From Alphaproteobacteria bacterium (GTDB lineage: Bacteria > Pseudomonadota > Alphaproteobacteria > Rickettsiales > SXRF01), in the NCBI GenBank assembly GCA_025360345.1, contig JANYCJ010000145.1:1-42788 (forward strand): 42,788 nucleotides of DNA, given 5' to 3'. The translations under genes and the position numbers were made by a program. The notes under the pieces are model-generated. The model was not told where the DNA came from. It was given only the letters and a program-made list of their open reading frames with translations, and did no database searches. This document shows positions 18,689 to 29,361 of the stretch, piece by piece. Position 1 is the first letter of the stretch. Every line of letters begins with the position of its first letter.

Positions 18689-19894
18689 ATGGCCCATACC
18701 GAAGCGCATGACCCAACCAAAGAACTTGGCTATTTAGCCAAGCGCAGCGGCCTGTATATGGCAGGCAAGGGCGCGGCTGAAGCCGTGGGCGAAACCCTGG
18801 CCGAATCCCAGGGCGGCCAGATGCTCGGCCTTTCCACCATGCTCGGCGGCAGCGCCGCGGGCCTTGTCACGGTGGGCCTCGCCGCCGGTGTCTCCGCCAC
18901 CCTCACGCAGATGGACTACATCCACCGCAAGGATAACATCAAGGACATGTACAAGGAGGAGATCGCCGCCCGCCTCCACAAGCCCCTGAACAAAATCTCC
19001 CGTGAAGACCTTGATACCGTGGCCAAGGAAAACGCCGTCCTCGGCGATGAACTCCGCCAGATCAAAAAACAGCGCACCTTCGGCGTGGCCATGTCCTTCG
19101 TGGCCAGTATGGCTGCGCTCTCGGTCGTCATTCTCGCACTTCCCGCCATTGCTGGCGCTGTTGCCACCGCTGCTGCCGGCACCGCTGTCACCGGCGCTGC
19201 TGCCATGCATAGCCTTGGCTGGGGTGGGGCGCTGGCGCTAAAAGCCATCACCGGCCTCATCACCTACAACGCCGTAAAACATCCCCTCCATCACGTAGCC
19301 GATAAGCTTTTCGACCTCGACTACTCCACCACCCATGACCACATCGTAGGCCTCAAGCGCGATCAGGAAGCGGGCCGCAACATCACCCGTGAGCAGGTGC
19401 TCTCCGTGTATGCCTCCGCCCACCCCACGCTCGATCACATGATTAAGCGCGAATACGGCAAGAAATTCGACGCCCTTTCCCCCGACCAGAAAAGCCTCGT
19501 CGCCGTGGAAATGGCCAAGCTCATCCCACTGGATAAGATCGCTACCGACATCAACTCCGGCAAAGTCAACGTCACTGAGCTCGCCTTCGCCGTGGAAGGC
19601 CAGATTTCCGGCGTGCAGAATGGCCGCCCCGTCGAGGAAAAAACCGGGCTGGTAAACGCTCTCTTCACCGGCATTAAAAACACTTTCCGTGTAAAAACCA
19701 CCATCGAGCGCGACCCCACCCACGAGCGCATCTCCGCCATCGCCTCGGAAACCACCACCGTGACCACCCGGCCCGAAGGTATGGGAAACCATGTCCAGCG
19801 CCTTGGCCGCGCACCCTTAAGCGCCGACCTCGCCCATGTGGAGCGTATCGACCAGCAGCGCGAGCAGCAACAGCTCGCTACCCAGCAAGTCTGA
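18689..19894 (+). CDS. Hypothetical membrane protein (401 aa)
   Basis: Long + strand ORF with Gly-rich hydrophobic segment and a second Ala-rich TM region; no family recognised. Confidence 0.8.
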   Translation: MAHTEAHDPTKELGYLAKRSGLYMAGKGAAEAVGETLAESQGGQMLGLSTMLGGSAAGLVTVGLAAGVSATLTQMDYIHRKDNIKDMYKEEIAARLHKPLNKISREDLDTVAKENAVLGDELRQIKKQRTFGVAMSFVASMAALSVVILALPAIAGAVATAAAGTAVTGAAAMHSLGWGGALALKAITGLITYNAVKHPLHHVADKLFDLDYSTTHDHIVGLKRDQEAGRNITREQVLSVYASAHPTLDHMIKREYGKKFDALSPDQKSLVAVEMAKLIPLDKIATDINSGKVNVTELAFAVEGQISGVQNGRPVEEKTGLVNALFTGIKNTFRVKTTIERDPTHERISAIASETTTVTTRPEGMGNHVQRLGRAPLSADLAHVERIDQQREQQQLATQQV

Positions 19895-20695
19895 TTATTT
19901 CAAAATAGAGCTGTAAAGCGTATGCCCATGCCCCAGCGGCCCATGCCCATGGCCCAGCCCCGGCGCATGTAAAATCGCCTCGCGCACATAATCCCGCGCC
20001 CGCATTACCGCGTCCCGCAAACTGCCCCCCTGCGCCAGCCCTGTGGCAATCGCCGAGGCCAGAGTGCAGCCCGTGCCGTGTGTGTGCAGGGTGTTGATCC
20101 GCATCTGTGTGAACACCTCCACCCCATCCGCGCTCACCAGCATGTCGGTCAGCACTTCGCCTTCCATATGCCCGCCTTTTATCAGCGCTGCCTTGCAGCC
20201 GCCCTGCAAAATGCGCTCCGCCGCCTTGCGCATATCATCCGCGCTGCGGATGGAAAGTCCCGTCAAAAACTCCGCCTCGGGAATATTCGGCGTAATCACC
20301 GCCGCCCTCGGTATCAGCACGGCCTTTAGTGTATCGAGCGCATCCGCCTGCAACAATGCGTGCCCGCCCTTGGCAAACATCACCGGGTCTAAAACAAGCG
20401 GTATGACGGGGTAGGGGGCAAGGGCTTCCGCCACCGCCTCGATCACGCTCGCCTTATGCAGCATCCCGGTTTTAATGGCATCCGCGCCGATATCGCTTAA
20501 AACCAGGGAAATTTGTTGCCGGATGAAATCCTCCGGCACATCGTGAATCCCGAATACCCCTTGGGTGTTCTGCGCGGTAAGCGCCGTAATCGCCGTGGCT
20601 GCATACCCGCCAAGGCAGGTCACCGTCTTGATATCGGCCTGGATACCTGCCCCACCACCGGAATCCGATCCGGCGATAATCAGCACCCGGCTCAT
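19895..20695 (-). CDS. thiD: Hydroxymethylpyrimidine/phosphomethylpyrimidine kinase
   Basis: VLIIAGSDSGGGAGIQADIKTVTCLGGYAATAITALTAQNTQGV; HTHGTGCTLASAIAT. Confidence 0.96.
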   Translation of the reverse strand: MSRVLIIAGSDSGGGAGIQADIKTVTCLGGYAATAITALTAQNTQGVFGIHDVPEDFIRQQISLVLSDIGADAIKTGMLHKASVIEAVAEALAPYPVIPLVLDPVMFAKGGHALLQADALDTLKAVLIPRAAVITPNIPEAEFLTGLSIRSADDMRKAAERILQGGCKAALIKGGHMEGEVLTDMLVSADGVEVFTQMRINTLHTHGTGCTLASAIATGLAQGGSLRDAVMRARDYVREAILHAPGLGHGHGPLGHGHTLYSSILK

Positions 20696-21120
20696 GCCTT
20701 CACAACCCTCAGCATCCGCATCAGGCCGCGCAGCATAATCCCCAGTCCGACATACACATATCCCACCGCCACCACTGTCCCGCTAAGCCGCAGCCACACC
20801 AGCAGCCGCTCCTGCATTTCCGGCCATGCGCCGTGATACGCCTCTTCGCCCACCTTCGGCGCATACTGGATCAGGAACAGCAAAAAGCAGAACATCACCG
20901 GCGAATACATCAGGAATGAAAAAGCCGCCGCGGGCGTCTTCCGCCACAAATACACCCAGCAGGCCGCCACGAACACCACATAAAGCCCCACCATGTTTTC
21001 CGGCAGTATCAGCATATCGATGCTGCCCATGCCATGCCCGAAGTGATGGTCAGCCAGAACCGCCCGCGCAATCAGCGGAAGCAGCAGCAACAGGCAATAA
21101 AAAATTTTCTCGGCAATCAT
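20692..21120 (-). CDS. Hypothetical multi-TM membrane protein (142 aa)
   Basis: 4-nt overlaps with both glmM (upstream) and thiD (downstream); about 4 hydrophobic segments. Confidence 0.75.
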   Translation of the reverse strand: MIAEKIFYCLLLLLPLIARAVLADHHFGHGMGSIDMLILPENMVGLYVVFVAACWVYLWRKTPAAAFSFLMYSPVMFCFLLFLIQYAPKVGEEAYHGAWPEMQERLLVWLRLSGTVVAVGYVYVGLGIMLRGLMRMLRVVKA

Positions 21121-22457
21121 AACGCGTTTTTGATCGTCTCGCAGATGCCGTCTACCATCTGGTGTATCTGCGGTTCGCTCTCACCTTCGGCCATCACCCG
21201 GATCAGCGGCTCCGTGCCCGATTCGCGGATAAAAATGCGCCCCTTCGCGCCCAGCGTTGCTTCCGCGCTGCTGATGGCTTTTTTCACCTCGGGCTTATGC
21301 AGCGGCGAAACCCCGCCCGCATATGGCACATTTTTCAAAAGTTGCGGCAGCGGCGTGAACAATTTCCCGCACACGCTCAGTTTCCGCCCATCCTCAAGCA
21401 TATAAGCCAGAATCATCAGCGCCGCGATGATGCCGTCCCCGGTGGTCGCGTAATCGCTCAGGATGATATGCCCCGACTGTTCCCCGCCCACGTTAAACCC
21501 ATGCGCGCGCATATGCTCCACCACGTAGCGGTCACCCACCTTGGTGCGCACCATGCTCAGGCCGATACTGCGCAAATACTGCTCAAGCCCGATATTGGAC
21601 ATCTGCGTAGCCACGATGCCCCCGCCGCGTAAAATCTTCGCCTTCTGGCACTGCGTGGCAATCATCGCCATCAACTGGTCGCCATCGGCGATGTGCCCGG
21701 TCTCGTCACAGATAATAACCCGGTCTGCATCGCCATCCAGCGCAATGCCGATATGCGCCTTCTCCTCGCGCACCGTTTCAGACAACCAGTGCGGCGCGGT
21801 GGAGCCGCAATCGCGGTTAATGTTAAACCCGTCCGGCGAAGTGCCGATCGTCACCACCTCCGCGCCCAGCTCGCGCAAAATCATCGGCGCAACCTGATAG
21901 GCGGCCCCGTTGGCGCAGTCCACCACCACTTTCAGCCCCTCCAGTGTCAGGCTTTTGGGAAAAGTGCTCTTGGCGAATTCAATATAGCGCCCCTGCGCAT
22001 CGTCCAGCCGCCGGGCGCGCCCCAGCGTTTCCGGCTTGGCCAGCTCTGAAAACTGGTTGCCCGTAATCCGCGCTTCGATCTGCGCTTCCACCTCGTCGGA
22101 AAGCTTGTAGCCATCCGGCCCAAACAGTTTGATCCCGTTATCCTGATACCCGTTATGCGAAGCCGATATCATGACCCCAAGGTCTGCCCGCAGGCTTTTC
22201 ACCAGCATCGCCACTGCCGGGGTAGGCATCGGCCCCACAAGGATCACATCCATCCCCGCCGCAATAAACCCTGCCGTAAGCGCCGGTTCCAGCATATAGC
22301 CTGAAAGCCGCGTATCCTTGGCGATAACCACCCGGTGCCGGTGCGTGCCGCGCATGAACTGCTGCCCGGCCGCCATGCCCACCTTCAGCGCAATATCCGC
22401 TGTCATCGGCGCAATATTGGCCTTGCCGCGAATTCCGTCCGTACCGAAAAGTTTCAC
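21117..22457 (-). CDS. glmM: Phosphoglucosamine mutase
   Basis: (V)[41 protein letters not shown] start at 22457 avoids overlap with ftsH. Confidence 0.95.
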   Translation of the reverse strand: MKLFGTDGIRGKANIAPMTADIALKVGMAAGQQFMRGTHRHRVVIAKDTRLSGYMLEPALTAGFIAAGMDVILVGPMPTPAVAMLVKSLRADLGVMISASHNGYQDNGIKLFGPDGYKLSDEVEAQIEARITGNQFSELAKPETLGRARRLDDAQGRYIEFAKSTFPKSLTLEGLKVVVDCANGAAYQVAPMILRELGAEVVTIGTSPDGFNINRDCGSTAPHWLSETVREEKAHIGIALDGDADRVIICDETGHIADGDQLMAMIATQCQKAKILRGGGIVATQMSNIGLEQYLRSIGLSMVRTKVGDRYVVEHMRAHGFNVGGEQSGHIILSDYATTGDGIIAALMILAYMLEDGRKLSVCGKLFTPLPQLLKNVPYAGGVSPLHKPEVKKAISSAEATLGAKGRIFIRESGTEPLIRVMAEGESEPQIHQMVDGICETIKNAL

Positions 22458-22476
22458 CTTGTCCCCGCAAAAAAAA

Positions 22477-24423
22477 TCAGGCTGTGCCGTCAGCCGCAGC
22501 CGCGCCATCCACCGGAGGTTTCTTGCGCGAAGAGGGCAGCGAAGATTTCGGCGGCGTCAGCTTCGCCGTGTTCACCTGTATCACCTTCTTGATCTCCTCG
22601 CCGTTGACGATCGACATGATCTCATCCCCGGTGAGCGTTTCGTGCTCCAGCAGCGCCGCGGCGATCTTGTGCAATATGTCAATATTTTCGGTCAGGATAT
22701 GGGTGGCTTCCGCATGTGCGTCATACACCAGCCGCTTTACCTCGGAGTCAATCAGCCCCGCAACCTCATTGGACATCATCTTGGTCGGTTGTCCCATGCT
22801 GTAGCCAAGGAACACTTCCTGCTCCCCGCCCGCTCCGTAATACAACGGCCCCACCGCTTCGCTCATGCCCCATTCGGTCACCATCGCGCGTGACAGCTGC
22901 GTCGCGTATTTAATGTCCGAAGATGCGCCGGAAGAAACTTTGTCATACCCGAAGATAATCTCCTCGGCCACGCGCCCGCCCATTGAAACCGCAAGATCGG
23001 CATACATTTTTTCACGGTGGTAAGACAGCTTGTCCGATTCCGGCAGCCGCATCACCATGCCCAGCGCTCTGCCCCGGGGAATGATCGTCGCCTTGTGGAT
23101 CGGGTCGGAAGCGGGCTTGTGCAGCGAAACAAGAGCATGGCCGCCTTCATGATAGGCCGTCATCTTCTTCTCGTCCTCGCTCATCACCAGCGATTTGCGC
23201 TCCGCACCCATCATCACCTTGTCCTTGGCGTTTTCCAGCTCGCGCATGGTGATCACCTTCTTGCCAAGCCGCGCCGCAAGCAGCGCCGCCTCATTCACAA
23301 GGTTGGCCAGGTCCGCGCCCGAAAAGCCCGGCGTCCCGCGTGCAATCACGCGTGCATCAATGTCCGGGGCTTTCGGCACCTTGCGTAAATGCACTTCAAG
23401 AATTTGCGCCCGCCCGTTGATATCAGGGTTCGGCACCACGATCTGCCGGTCAAAACGGCCCGGGCGCAACAGCGCCGGGTCCAGTACGTCCGGCCGGTTG
23501 GTCGCCGCAATGATAATCACGCTTTCATTGGCCTCAAACCCGTCCATCTCCACCAGCAATTGGTTCAGTGTCTGTTCGCGCTCATCGTTACCGCCGCCAA
23601 GCCCGGCGCCGCGATGCCGTCCCACCGCGTCAATTTCGTCGATAAAAATAATACACGGGGCAGATTTTTTACCCTGCTCGAACATATCGCGCACGCGGCT
23701 TGCGCCCACGCCCACAAACATTTCCACGAAATCAGAGCCGGAAATGGTAAAAAACGGAACCTTCGCCTCGCCCGCAATCGCGCGCGCCAGAAGCGTCTTA
23801 CCCGTCCCCGGAGGGCCCACCAGCAAACAGCCGCGGGGAATCTTGCCGCCCAGCCGCTGGTATTTCTGCGGGTCGCGCAGGAAGTCCACCAGCTCGTAAA
23901 GTTCTTCTTTCGCTTCTTCAATACCAGCGACGTCTTCAAACGTCACGCGCTCGGTCTTTTCCGTAAGCAGCTTTGCCCGCGACTTGCCGAAGCCCAGCGC
24001 CCCGCCGCGCCCGCCGCCGCTTTGCATCTGGCGCATGAAATAAATATATACGCATACCAGCAGCAAAATGGGGAACCATGAAAGAAGCGCGCTCCAGAAG
24101 GAGTCCATCTTGCCATCATCATTCATAGCCGTGATTTTCACGTTTTTCGCGGCCAGCTTGTCCACCAGGTTCGGGTAGTCGGGCGCCTGCGTGGCAAACA
24201 TGTTGCCGTCGCTGCTATGCCCGGTAATGGTAGAGCCCTTGATCGCGTTATTGCGGATGATGACGTCGTTGACCTGCCCCTGGTCTACCTTGTCGAGGAA
24301 ATCGGAGAAAGCGAGGCGGTTATACCCGCCCTGGTCGATGCCACCCTGGAACATGCTGAAAAAGGCCACCAGCATGATGCCGATAATGAGCCAAAGAAAA
24401 AGGTTTTTGCCGATATTGGGCAC
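22477..24423 (-). CDS. ftsH: ATP-dependent zinc metalloprotease FtsH
   Basis: [26 protein letters not shown] region, HEGGH zinc motif. Confidence 0.98.
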   Translation of the reverse strand: MPNIGKNLFLWLIIGIMLVAFFSMFQGGIDQGGYNRLAFSDFLDKVDQGQVNDVIIRNNAIKGSTITGHSSDGNMFATQAPDYPNLVDKLAAKNVKITAMNDDGKMDSFWSALLSWFPILLLVCVYIYFMRQMQSGGGRGGALGFGKSRAKLLTEKTERVTFEDVAGIEEAKEELYELVDFLRDPQKYQRLGGKIPRGCLLVGPPGTGKTLLARAIAGEAKVPFFTISGSDFVEMFVGVGASRVRDMFEQGKKSAPCIIFIDEIDAVGRHRGAGLGGGNDEREQTLNQLLVEMDGFEANESVIIIAATNRPDVLDPALLRPGRFDRQIVVPNPDINGRAQILEVHLRKVPKAPDIDARVIARGTPGFSGADLANLVNEAALLAARLGKKVITMRELENAKDKVMMGAERKSLVMSEDEKKMTAYHEGGHALVSLHKPASDPIHKATIIPRGRALGMVMRLPESDKLSYHREKMYADLAVSMGGRVAEEIIFGYDKVSSGASSDIKYATQLSRAMVTEWGMSEAVGPLYYGAGGEQEVFLGYSMGQPTKMMSNEVAGLIDSEVKRLVYDAHAEATHILTENIDILHKIAAALLEHETLTGDEIMSIVNGEEIKKVIQVNTAKLTPPKSSLPSSRKKPPVDGAAAADGTA

Positions 24424-24429
24424 GATGAA

Positions 24430-25794
24430 TTATCTCTCCTGCAAAGGGTTTAGCATAGCTGTATTGAAACTGAAAAAAGGGCTGTCAGCAAGCGGTTTCG
24501 CAGGACAAAACATCGCCTCAAAGCGTATGTTTTTAAAACTGCGGTCCCGGTAACCAATATGGGGCGCGGCCACCAATGCTTCAAGATGCCACAGCGCCGG
24601 CAATGCTTTCAGCGCTGGGGGCACGCGCAGGGCGCTGGGCAGCTTCACCTCCCGCAAAGCCGCATTCACTCCCGCTTTCCCAAGCGGCGCAAGGGAAAAC
24701 CCGGTTAAGGGGCCACTATTGTCAAAACATACAGAAAAGCGCCCATCCCATCGCCCTTCCCAGTAATTACCATGCAAGACCTGCATTTCCGGCAATGCTG
24801 CTTTCTCCCGCGTCACCAGGAGCCCGTGCCTGTCCATGCTGAAAACAAACCCTGCCAGGCTCCTTTTCTGCCCGTTCGACAGACCCTCCCACAGCCTTTG
24901 CAAGGCATCCGCCCGGGGAGGGTGGTATTCTCCCCCCAGCGCCGGGAGCAGTGCCCCCAGCAAGCGCACCCCTTCTTCCTGCCCGCAGGTGCGTATGGCC
25001 TCGCCATCTATTCGGGCATAGCCCTCAGGGTAAAGGCATACCGCATCAGTCAGAAAGCTGACATTATTTAAAAACAATGCATTACGAATTGCTGCAAAAG
25101 CGTGGGTAAGGCCGGAGGCTTGCTCAGAAACCCGCTGGGCATTGACGCCTTCGGCCAATTGCAGCCGGATATGGTTGCGGCTGTAAACCGGCTTATGGTT
25201 GCTGGCGTCTTCCACCCACGCCTGCCCAATCGCTTGCAAATAAGCTTTCAGTTCCCCTTTTGTAGTGCCCAGCAGCGGGCGCAACAGCCGCACCCCGTGC
25301 AGGTCTTTCACCAGCGGCATCCCCGCCAGCCCCTCCATCTGGCTGCCCCGCGCCAGCCGAAAAAACAACGTTTCGCATTGGTCGTCACGCGTATGCGCGC
25401 ATAGCAGGTGCAGCACCTGCTGCGCGCGGCACCATTCACTCATCAGCGCATATCGTCCCTCACGGGCATTTGCTTGAAGCTGGTTGCGCCCCTCCGGCGG
25501 TTCCCAGTGCAGCGTGTGGTGGAAAATGCCAAGGCCTGCGCACCACTGCGCCACCTGTGCCACCTCCGCTGCCGCTTCATCACGCAAATGATGGTTCACG
25601 GTGAGCGCCGTAACGCTGCCGCCCCGCGCCTGCGCCCAACCATGCGCCAGATGCAGCAGGCCCATGCTGTCCACCCCGCCCGAAACCGCCACCGCAAGCG
25701 ATGGCGCGCGTTCAAACGGCGCGCAACGCGCCATCATTTCCTCGAAATGCAGCGGGCTTATGGCCTGTGCGGGCTTAGCCTTTGCGGCAGGCAC
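24430..25794 (-). CDS. tilS: tRNA(Ile)-lysidine synthase
   Basis: VAVSGGVDSMGLLHLAHGWA PP-loop motif; context ftsH-tilS. Confidence 0.92.
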   Translation of the reverse strand: MPAAKAKPAQAISPLHFEEMMARCAPFERAPSLAVAVSGGVDSMGLLHLAHGWAQARGGSVTALTVNHHLRDEAAAEVAQVAQWCAGLGIFHHTLHWEPPEGRNQLQANAREGRYALMSEWCRAQQVLHLLCAHTRDDQCETLFFRLARGSQMEGLAGMPLVKDLHGVRLLRPLLGTTKGELKAYLQAIGQAWVEDASNHKPVYSRNHIRLQLAEGVNAQRVSEQASGLTHAFAAIRNALFLNNVSFLTDAVCLYPEGYARIDGEAIRTCGQEEGVRLLGALLPALGGEYHPPRADALQRLWEGLSNGQKRSLAGFVFSMDRHGLLVTREKAALPEMQVLHGNYWEGRWDGRFSVCFDNSGPLTGFSLAPLGKAGVNAALREVKLPSALRVPPALKALPALWHLEALVAAPHIGYRDRSFKNIRFEAMFCPAKPLADSPFFSFNTAMLNPLQER

Positions 25795-26731
25795 TGGATT
25801 TCAGTTCCTGCTCAGCCTTGGCGGCGATATTGGTCGAGGTCTTTTTGAACTTGGCCACAACCTCCTGCAGCACCACGCAACCCTCCTTCGCCCGGTCAAG
25901 CGCGTTCAGCGACAGGGCAAGTTTGTAGAGATTGTCGGCGGCCTTGGGGCCTTCGGGCATGGCCTCATAGCCCTGGCGGAAATAATCGGCGGATTTCACG
26001 TAGTCGCGACGGATATAATAGGTTTCGCCACCCCAGTAATAAGCATTGCCCACCAGCGCATCCTTGGGATATTTCGCCACGAAATCGTCGAAAGAAGCGG
26101 CGGCCTGCTCATATTGCGTCTGGTTCAGCAGGCGGAAAGCATAGTTATAATGGTCACGTGGCGTGGCAAAATTGCTCTTAAGCTCACCCGGAACCACCTT
26201 TTTCTTCGAAGGGTCGCCGCGCGTAGGGTCTTTGTTTTCCTCGCCCAAGGAGTCTGCCTCGGGTGGCTGCGGCGCATCTGCCTTATACTGCATGGCCACC
26301 ACGGGCGCACCCTGCTGACCGGGAATATTAGAGACGATCTTAGGAGGCCCAACAGGTGCGGGCGCGGCAGCGGCACCTGCCGCAGGCTGCTGGTTTAGCC
26401 GGAATTCGGTATCTTTTTGGAAGCGGTCAAGATTATCGGCAAGCTTGCGCACTTCGTTCTGGTTTTGCTCCACGTTGCCGCGTAATTCGCGAATCTGGTC
26501 TTCAATGCCCGTCAGCCGCATTTCCAGCTGGTTGGAATTAGTAATCGGCGCGCCAGTGTCCGCGCCGCCAGTGGCAGGGCCGCCTTGCGCCACCTGGCGT
26601 TGCAGGAGCTGTAGGTCATGCTCCAGCCGGTCCATGCGCTCCATGGCGCCGGGGTCGGTCTGCGCCAAAGCGGGCAGGGGAAGAAAGCTGGCGGAAGCAA
26701 GCAGGCAGAAGAGGAGCGGGCGAAGGGTCAT
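25775..26731 (-). CDS. cpoB: Tol-Pal system protein CpoB (YbgF)
   Basis: Signal peptide, coiled coil (ERMDRLEHDLQLLQRQV), C-terminal TPR YNYAFRLLNQTQYEQAAASFDDFVAKYPKD; adjacent to pal. Confidence 0.93.
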   Translation of the reverse strand: MTLRPLLFCLLASASFLPLPALAQTDPGAMERMDRLEHDLQLLQRQVAQGGPATGGADTGAPITNSNQLEMRLTGIEDQIRELRGNVEQNQNEVRKLADNLDRFQKDTEFRLNQQPAAGAAAAPAPVGPPKIVSNIPGQQGAPVVAMQYKADAPQPPEADSLGEENKDPTRGDPSKKKVVPGELKSNFATPRDHYNYAFRLLNQTQYEQAAASFDDFVAKYPKDALVGNAYYWGGETYYIRRDYVKSADYFRQGYEAMPEGPKAADNLYKLALSLNALDRAKEGCVVLQEVVAKFKKTSTNIAAKAEQELKSSACRKG

Positions 26732-26813
26732 AATAAGCACTTCAAAGTGTGAAACGACGGAATACTAAGTGTTTTTGCGTTGCATTACCAGTAGGATTTG
26801 CACTTCTCTGGTA

Positions 26814-26859
26814 TTTAAAAACACTTCGCCCCACGACAGCCGAAACTGCGTGGGGCGAA
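26814..26859 (-). terminator. Rho-independent terminator downstream of pal
   Basis: Inverted repeat TTCGCCCCACG/CGTGGGGCGAA (26825-26835 with 26849-26859), followed on - strand by GTGTTTTT. Confidence 0.75.
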
Positions 26860-26871
26860 CAGTGAAACCAA

Positions 26872-27366
26872 TTACTGGTTGGTAAGTACCGTCACAGCGC
26901 GGCGGTTCTGGCCCCATGCGCTTTCGTCAGAGCCGATCACAGCCGGGCGTTCCTTGCCGTAGCTGATGGTCGAAACGCGGTTAGCGCCAACACCTGCGCC
27001 AACCAGGTATTTCTTGGCGGCGTTAGCGCGGCGTTCGCCGAGTGCAAGGTTGTATTCGCGGGTGCCGCGCTCATCGCAATGGCCTTCAACCGTCACGTTT
27101 ACGGAAGAGTACTGCTTCAGCCATGCGGCCTGGCGGTCAAGCGTGCCCTGTGCTTCGCTGGTCAGGGTAGAGCTGTCGGTTTCGAAGAATACGCGGTCGC
27201 CAACGTTCTGGGCGAGGTCGGCCTGGCTGCCGTCATGCGGCGCGGTACCGCTCATGGCGCCGCCGGTGCCGTTTTTGCCGGAGGTGGAGCTGCTGGGCGT
27301 GGAATCGCAGGCAGACAGCAGGAACAAAGCGGAAACGATAGCGAGGGATTTGGTAACTAAATTCAT
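26872..27366 (-). CDS. pal: Peptidoglycan-associated lipoprotein Pal
   Basis: Lipobox LSAC; OmpA_C: VTVEGHCDERGTREYNLALGERRANAAKKYL. Confidence 0.97.
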   Translation of the reverse strand: MNLVTKSLAIVSALFLLSACDSTPSSSTSGKNGTGGAMSGTAPHDGSQADLAQNVGDRVFFETDSSTLTSEAQGTLDRQAAWLKQYSSVNVTVEGHCDERGTREYNLALGERRANAAKKYLVGAGVGANRVSTISYGKERPAVIGSDESAWGQNRRAVTVLTNQ

Positions 27367-27551
27367 AATACTCTCCGAAGCGTAAAAGTTTATTTCAAAA
27401 AAATAAGTTATTATCGATAGATACGAACAGCGCAGACAGCTTTTTGGGTCTGAATCCGCCCGGACACTAAACCATGGCCCTATCAGTTAAAGGAATCCTC
27501 CTGTAAATCAAGCGCAACTTGAGCATTTGTGCCACTTTAGCCTCCCCTGTG

Positions 27552-28877
27552 TTATAACGGCAACAGTGGTGACCATGCCGGGTCAGACGCCTCCATCGGG
27601 GTTACGACTTGCCTCAGGTTATAGCCTGTAACGTCTACCGTATACAGATGGATGGCCCCCGCCTTGCCACCAGAAGAGCGGGTCTGGCGGTGGAAAATGA
27701 TTACGCGGCCATTGGGCGACCAGCTTGGACCTTCGTCGAGGTAGCTTTCCGTGATCAGGCGCTCCCCGCTGCCATCGGTGCGCATGACCCCGATGGAGAA
27801 TTTGCCGCCCGACATCTTGGTAAAGGCTATCAGGTCTCCGCGCGGCGACCATACCGGCGTGCCGTACTTGCCGTCACCAAAGCTGATGCGGTGCACATTA
27901 CTGCCATCGGCGTTCATTACGTAAAGCTGCTGTGAGCCGCCCCGGTCGGAGTTAAACACGATCTGCGAGCCGTCCGGCGAATAGCTGGGCGACGTATCGA
28001 TAGTGCCTGAGCCGGAGGTTAACTTCACCAGGTTGCGGTTGCGCAAATCCATTTTGTAAATAAACGTTGTGCCGTTTTTGGCAATGGACATGATGATTGA
28101 ATTGCCGTCCGAAGAGAAGCGCGGCGCGAATGACATGCCTTCAAAAGAGCCTAAAGACTCCTCACGCCCCGTCTGCAGGTCACGCAGGAACACCCGCGGC
28201 TCCTTGCCCGCATAAGACATATACAGGATCTCTTGGCTATTCGGCGAGAAGCGCGGCGTCAGCACCAGATATTGCCCATCGGTCAAAAACTTATGGTTCT
28301 CCCCGTCCTGGTCCATGATTGCCAGTCGCTTTACGCGTTTCAGGTCCGGGCCACTTTCCGCCACATATACGATGCGAGAATCGAAATAGCCCTTTTCGCC
28401 CGTCAGCTTGGAATAGATTTCATCGGCGATGATATGGGCAATGCGCCGCCAGTTGCCTTGGAAGGTGTTATATTCCTTCCCCGCGATCTGCTGCTCCCCG
28501 TAAATATCCCACAGCCGGAACGTCACTTTCACTTTATCCCCGCCCTCGGACGTGGCAGTGCCGGTCACCAGCGCCTGTGCGTTGATCTGGCGCCAGTCGG
28601 CGAAGCGCGGTACCGAGGTCTGCGCATTCACCTGTTCGATAAATGAAGAAGGTGGAATAGGCCGGAACAGTCCCGAGCGCTCAAGGTCGGCCGAAACCAC
28701 ATGCATGATATCCGCGCCCACCTGCGTGCCGCTTAAGTCGGGCAGCGCAATCGGCATCGGGTCGGGGTTGCCGCGTGTAATATCAATATGCAGCGCCGCT
28801 GCCTGCGCGGAAAAACTGAACCCCACCGCAAGGATGATAAACGCAAAAACCTTCTGAACTTGGCCGATTGCCCGCAT
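27552..28877 (-). CDS. tolB: Tol-Pal system beta-propeller protein TolB
   Basis: Signal peptide, WD40-like PD40 repeats (PSYSPDGSQIVFNSDRGGSQQLYVMNADG); start trimmed to MRAIGQVQK. Confidence 0.96.
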   Translation of the reverse strand: MRAIGQVQKVFAFIILAVGFSFSAQAAALHIDITRGNPDPMPIALPDLSGTQVGADIMHVVSADLERSGLFRPIPPSSFIEQVNAQTSVPRFADWRQINAQALVTGTATSEGGDKVKVTFRLWDIYGEQQIAGKEYNTFQGNWRRIAHIIADEIYSKLTGEKGYFDSRIVYVAESGPDLKRVKRLAIMDQDGENHKFLTDGQYLVLTPRFSPNSQEILYMSYAGKEPRVFLRDLQTGREESLGSFEGMSFAPRFSSDGNSIIMSIAKNGTTFIYKMDLRNRNLVKLTSGSGTIDTSPSYSPDGSQIVFNSDRGGSQQLYVMNADGSNVHRISFGDGKYGTPVWSPRGDLIAFTKMSGGKFSIGVMRTDGSGERLITESYLDEGPSWSPNGRVIIFHRQTRSSGGKAGAIHLYTVDVTGYNLRQVVTPMEASDPAWSPLLPL

Positions 28878-28959
28878 AGTTATTCCTTTGTCAGTAATAT
28901 GCCTCAAAAACCATGAGGCGGATTTAGGTCTACTCGATATAAAAAGTCAATAAGGTCGT

Positions 28960-29361
28960 TTACTTATCAGCTTCAAAAGTAAGCTCCATGAAATGCCACT
29001 TGTCATAATCCGCTGCGGGCATCCCCCGTAGCGGCGTGCATTTCTCCACACTGGCAAGCGCGCTGGCTGCCAGCATTTGGAAATCGGCGTTCCCCACCGC
29101 CAGTGCCCGTGTCTCGGGGCTGATCTCCGCCATCTGCAGTCGCCCGTCAGGGTTATACGCCGCATGGATCTTCACCACCATCCCCGCATATTTCTTATCT
29201 TGCGGAAATGCCCATGCGCAGGCCGAATTTGTTTTCTGTTCCAGCAGGGCATCCGCCGCAGCTTCATCTACAGCCGCCGCTTCCTTCGGTGCATCCGCCG
29301 CAAGTGCCGGCCCCGCCAGCATCGCCAGCAGTAAACTAGTTAAGCATATCCTTTGGGTCAA
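28960..29361 (-). CDS. Secreted TolA/TonB C-terminal-domain-like protein (paralog of adjacent TolA D3)
   Basis: Signal peptide TQRICLTSLLLAMLAGPALA; C-term KCTPLRGMPAADYDKWHFMELTF matches TolA RCSPLTGLPPDKYDAWHYMEINF; TTG start at 29361 with GGAG SD proposed. Confidence 0.8.
   Translation of the reverse strand: MTQRICLTSLLLAMLAGPALAADAPKEAAAVDEAAADALLEQKTNSACAWAFPQDKKYAGMVVKIHAAYNPDGRLQMAEISPETRALAVGNADFQMLAASALASVEKCTPLRGMPAADYDKWHFMELTFEADK

Noticed and set aside
23100-23170. HEGGH instead of HEAGH zinc motif in FtsH
   Set aside because: HEGGH is a common variant in alphaproteobacterial FtsH; not unusual.
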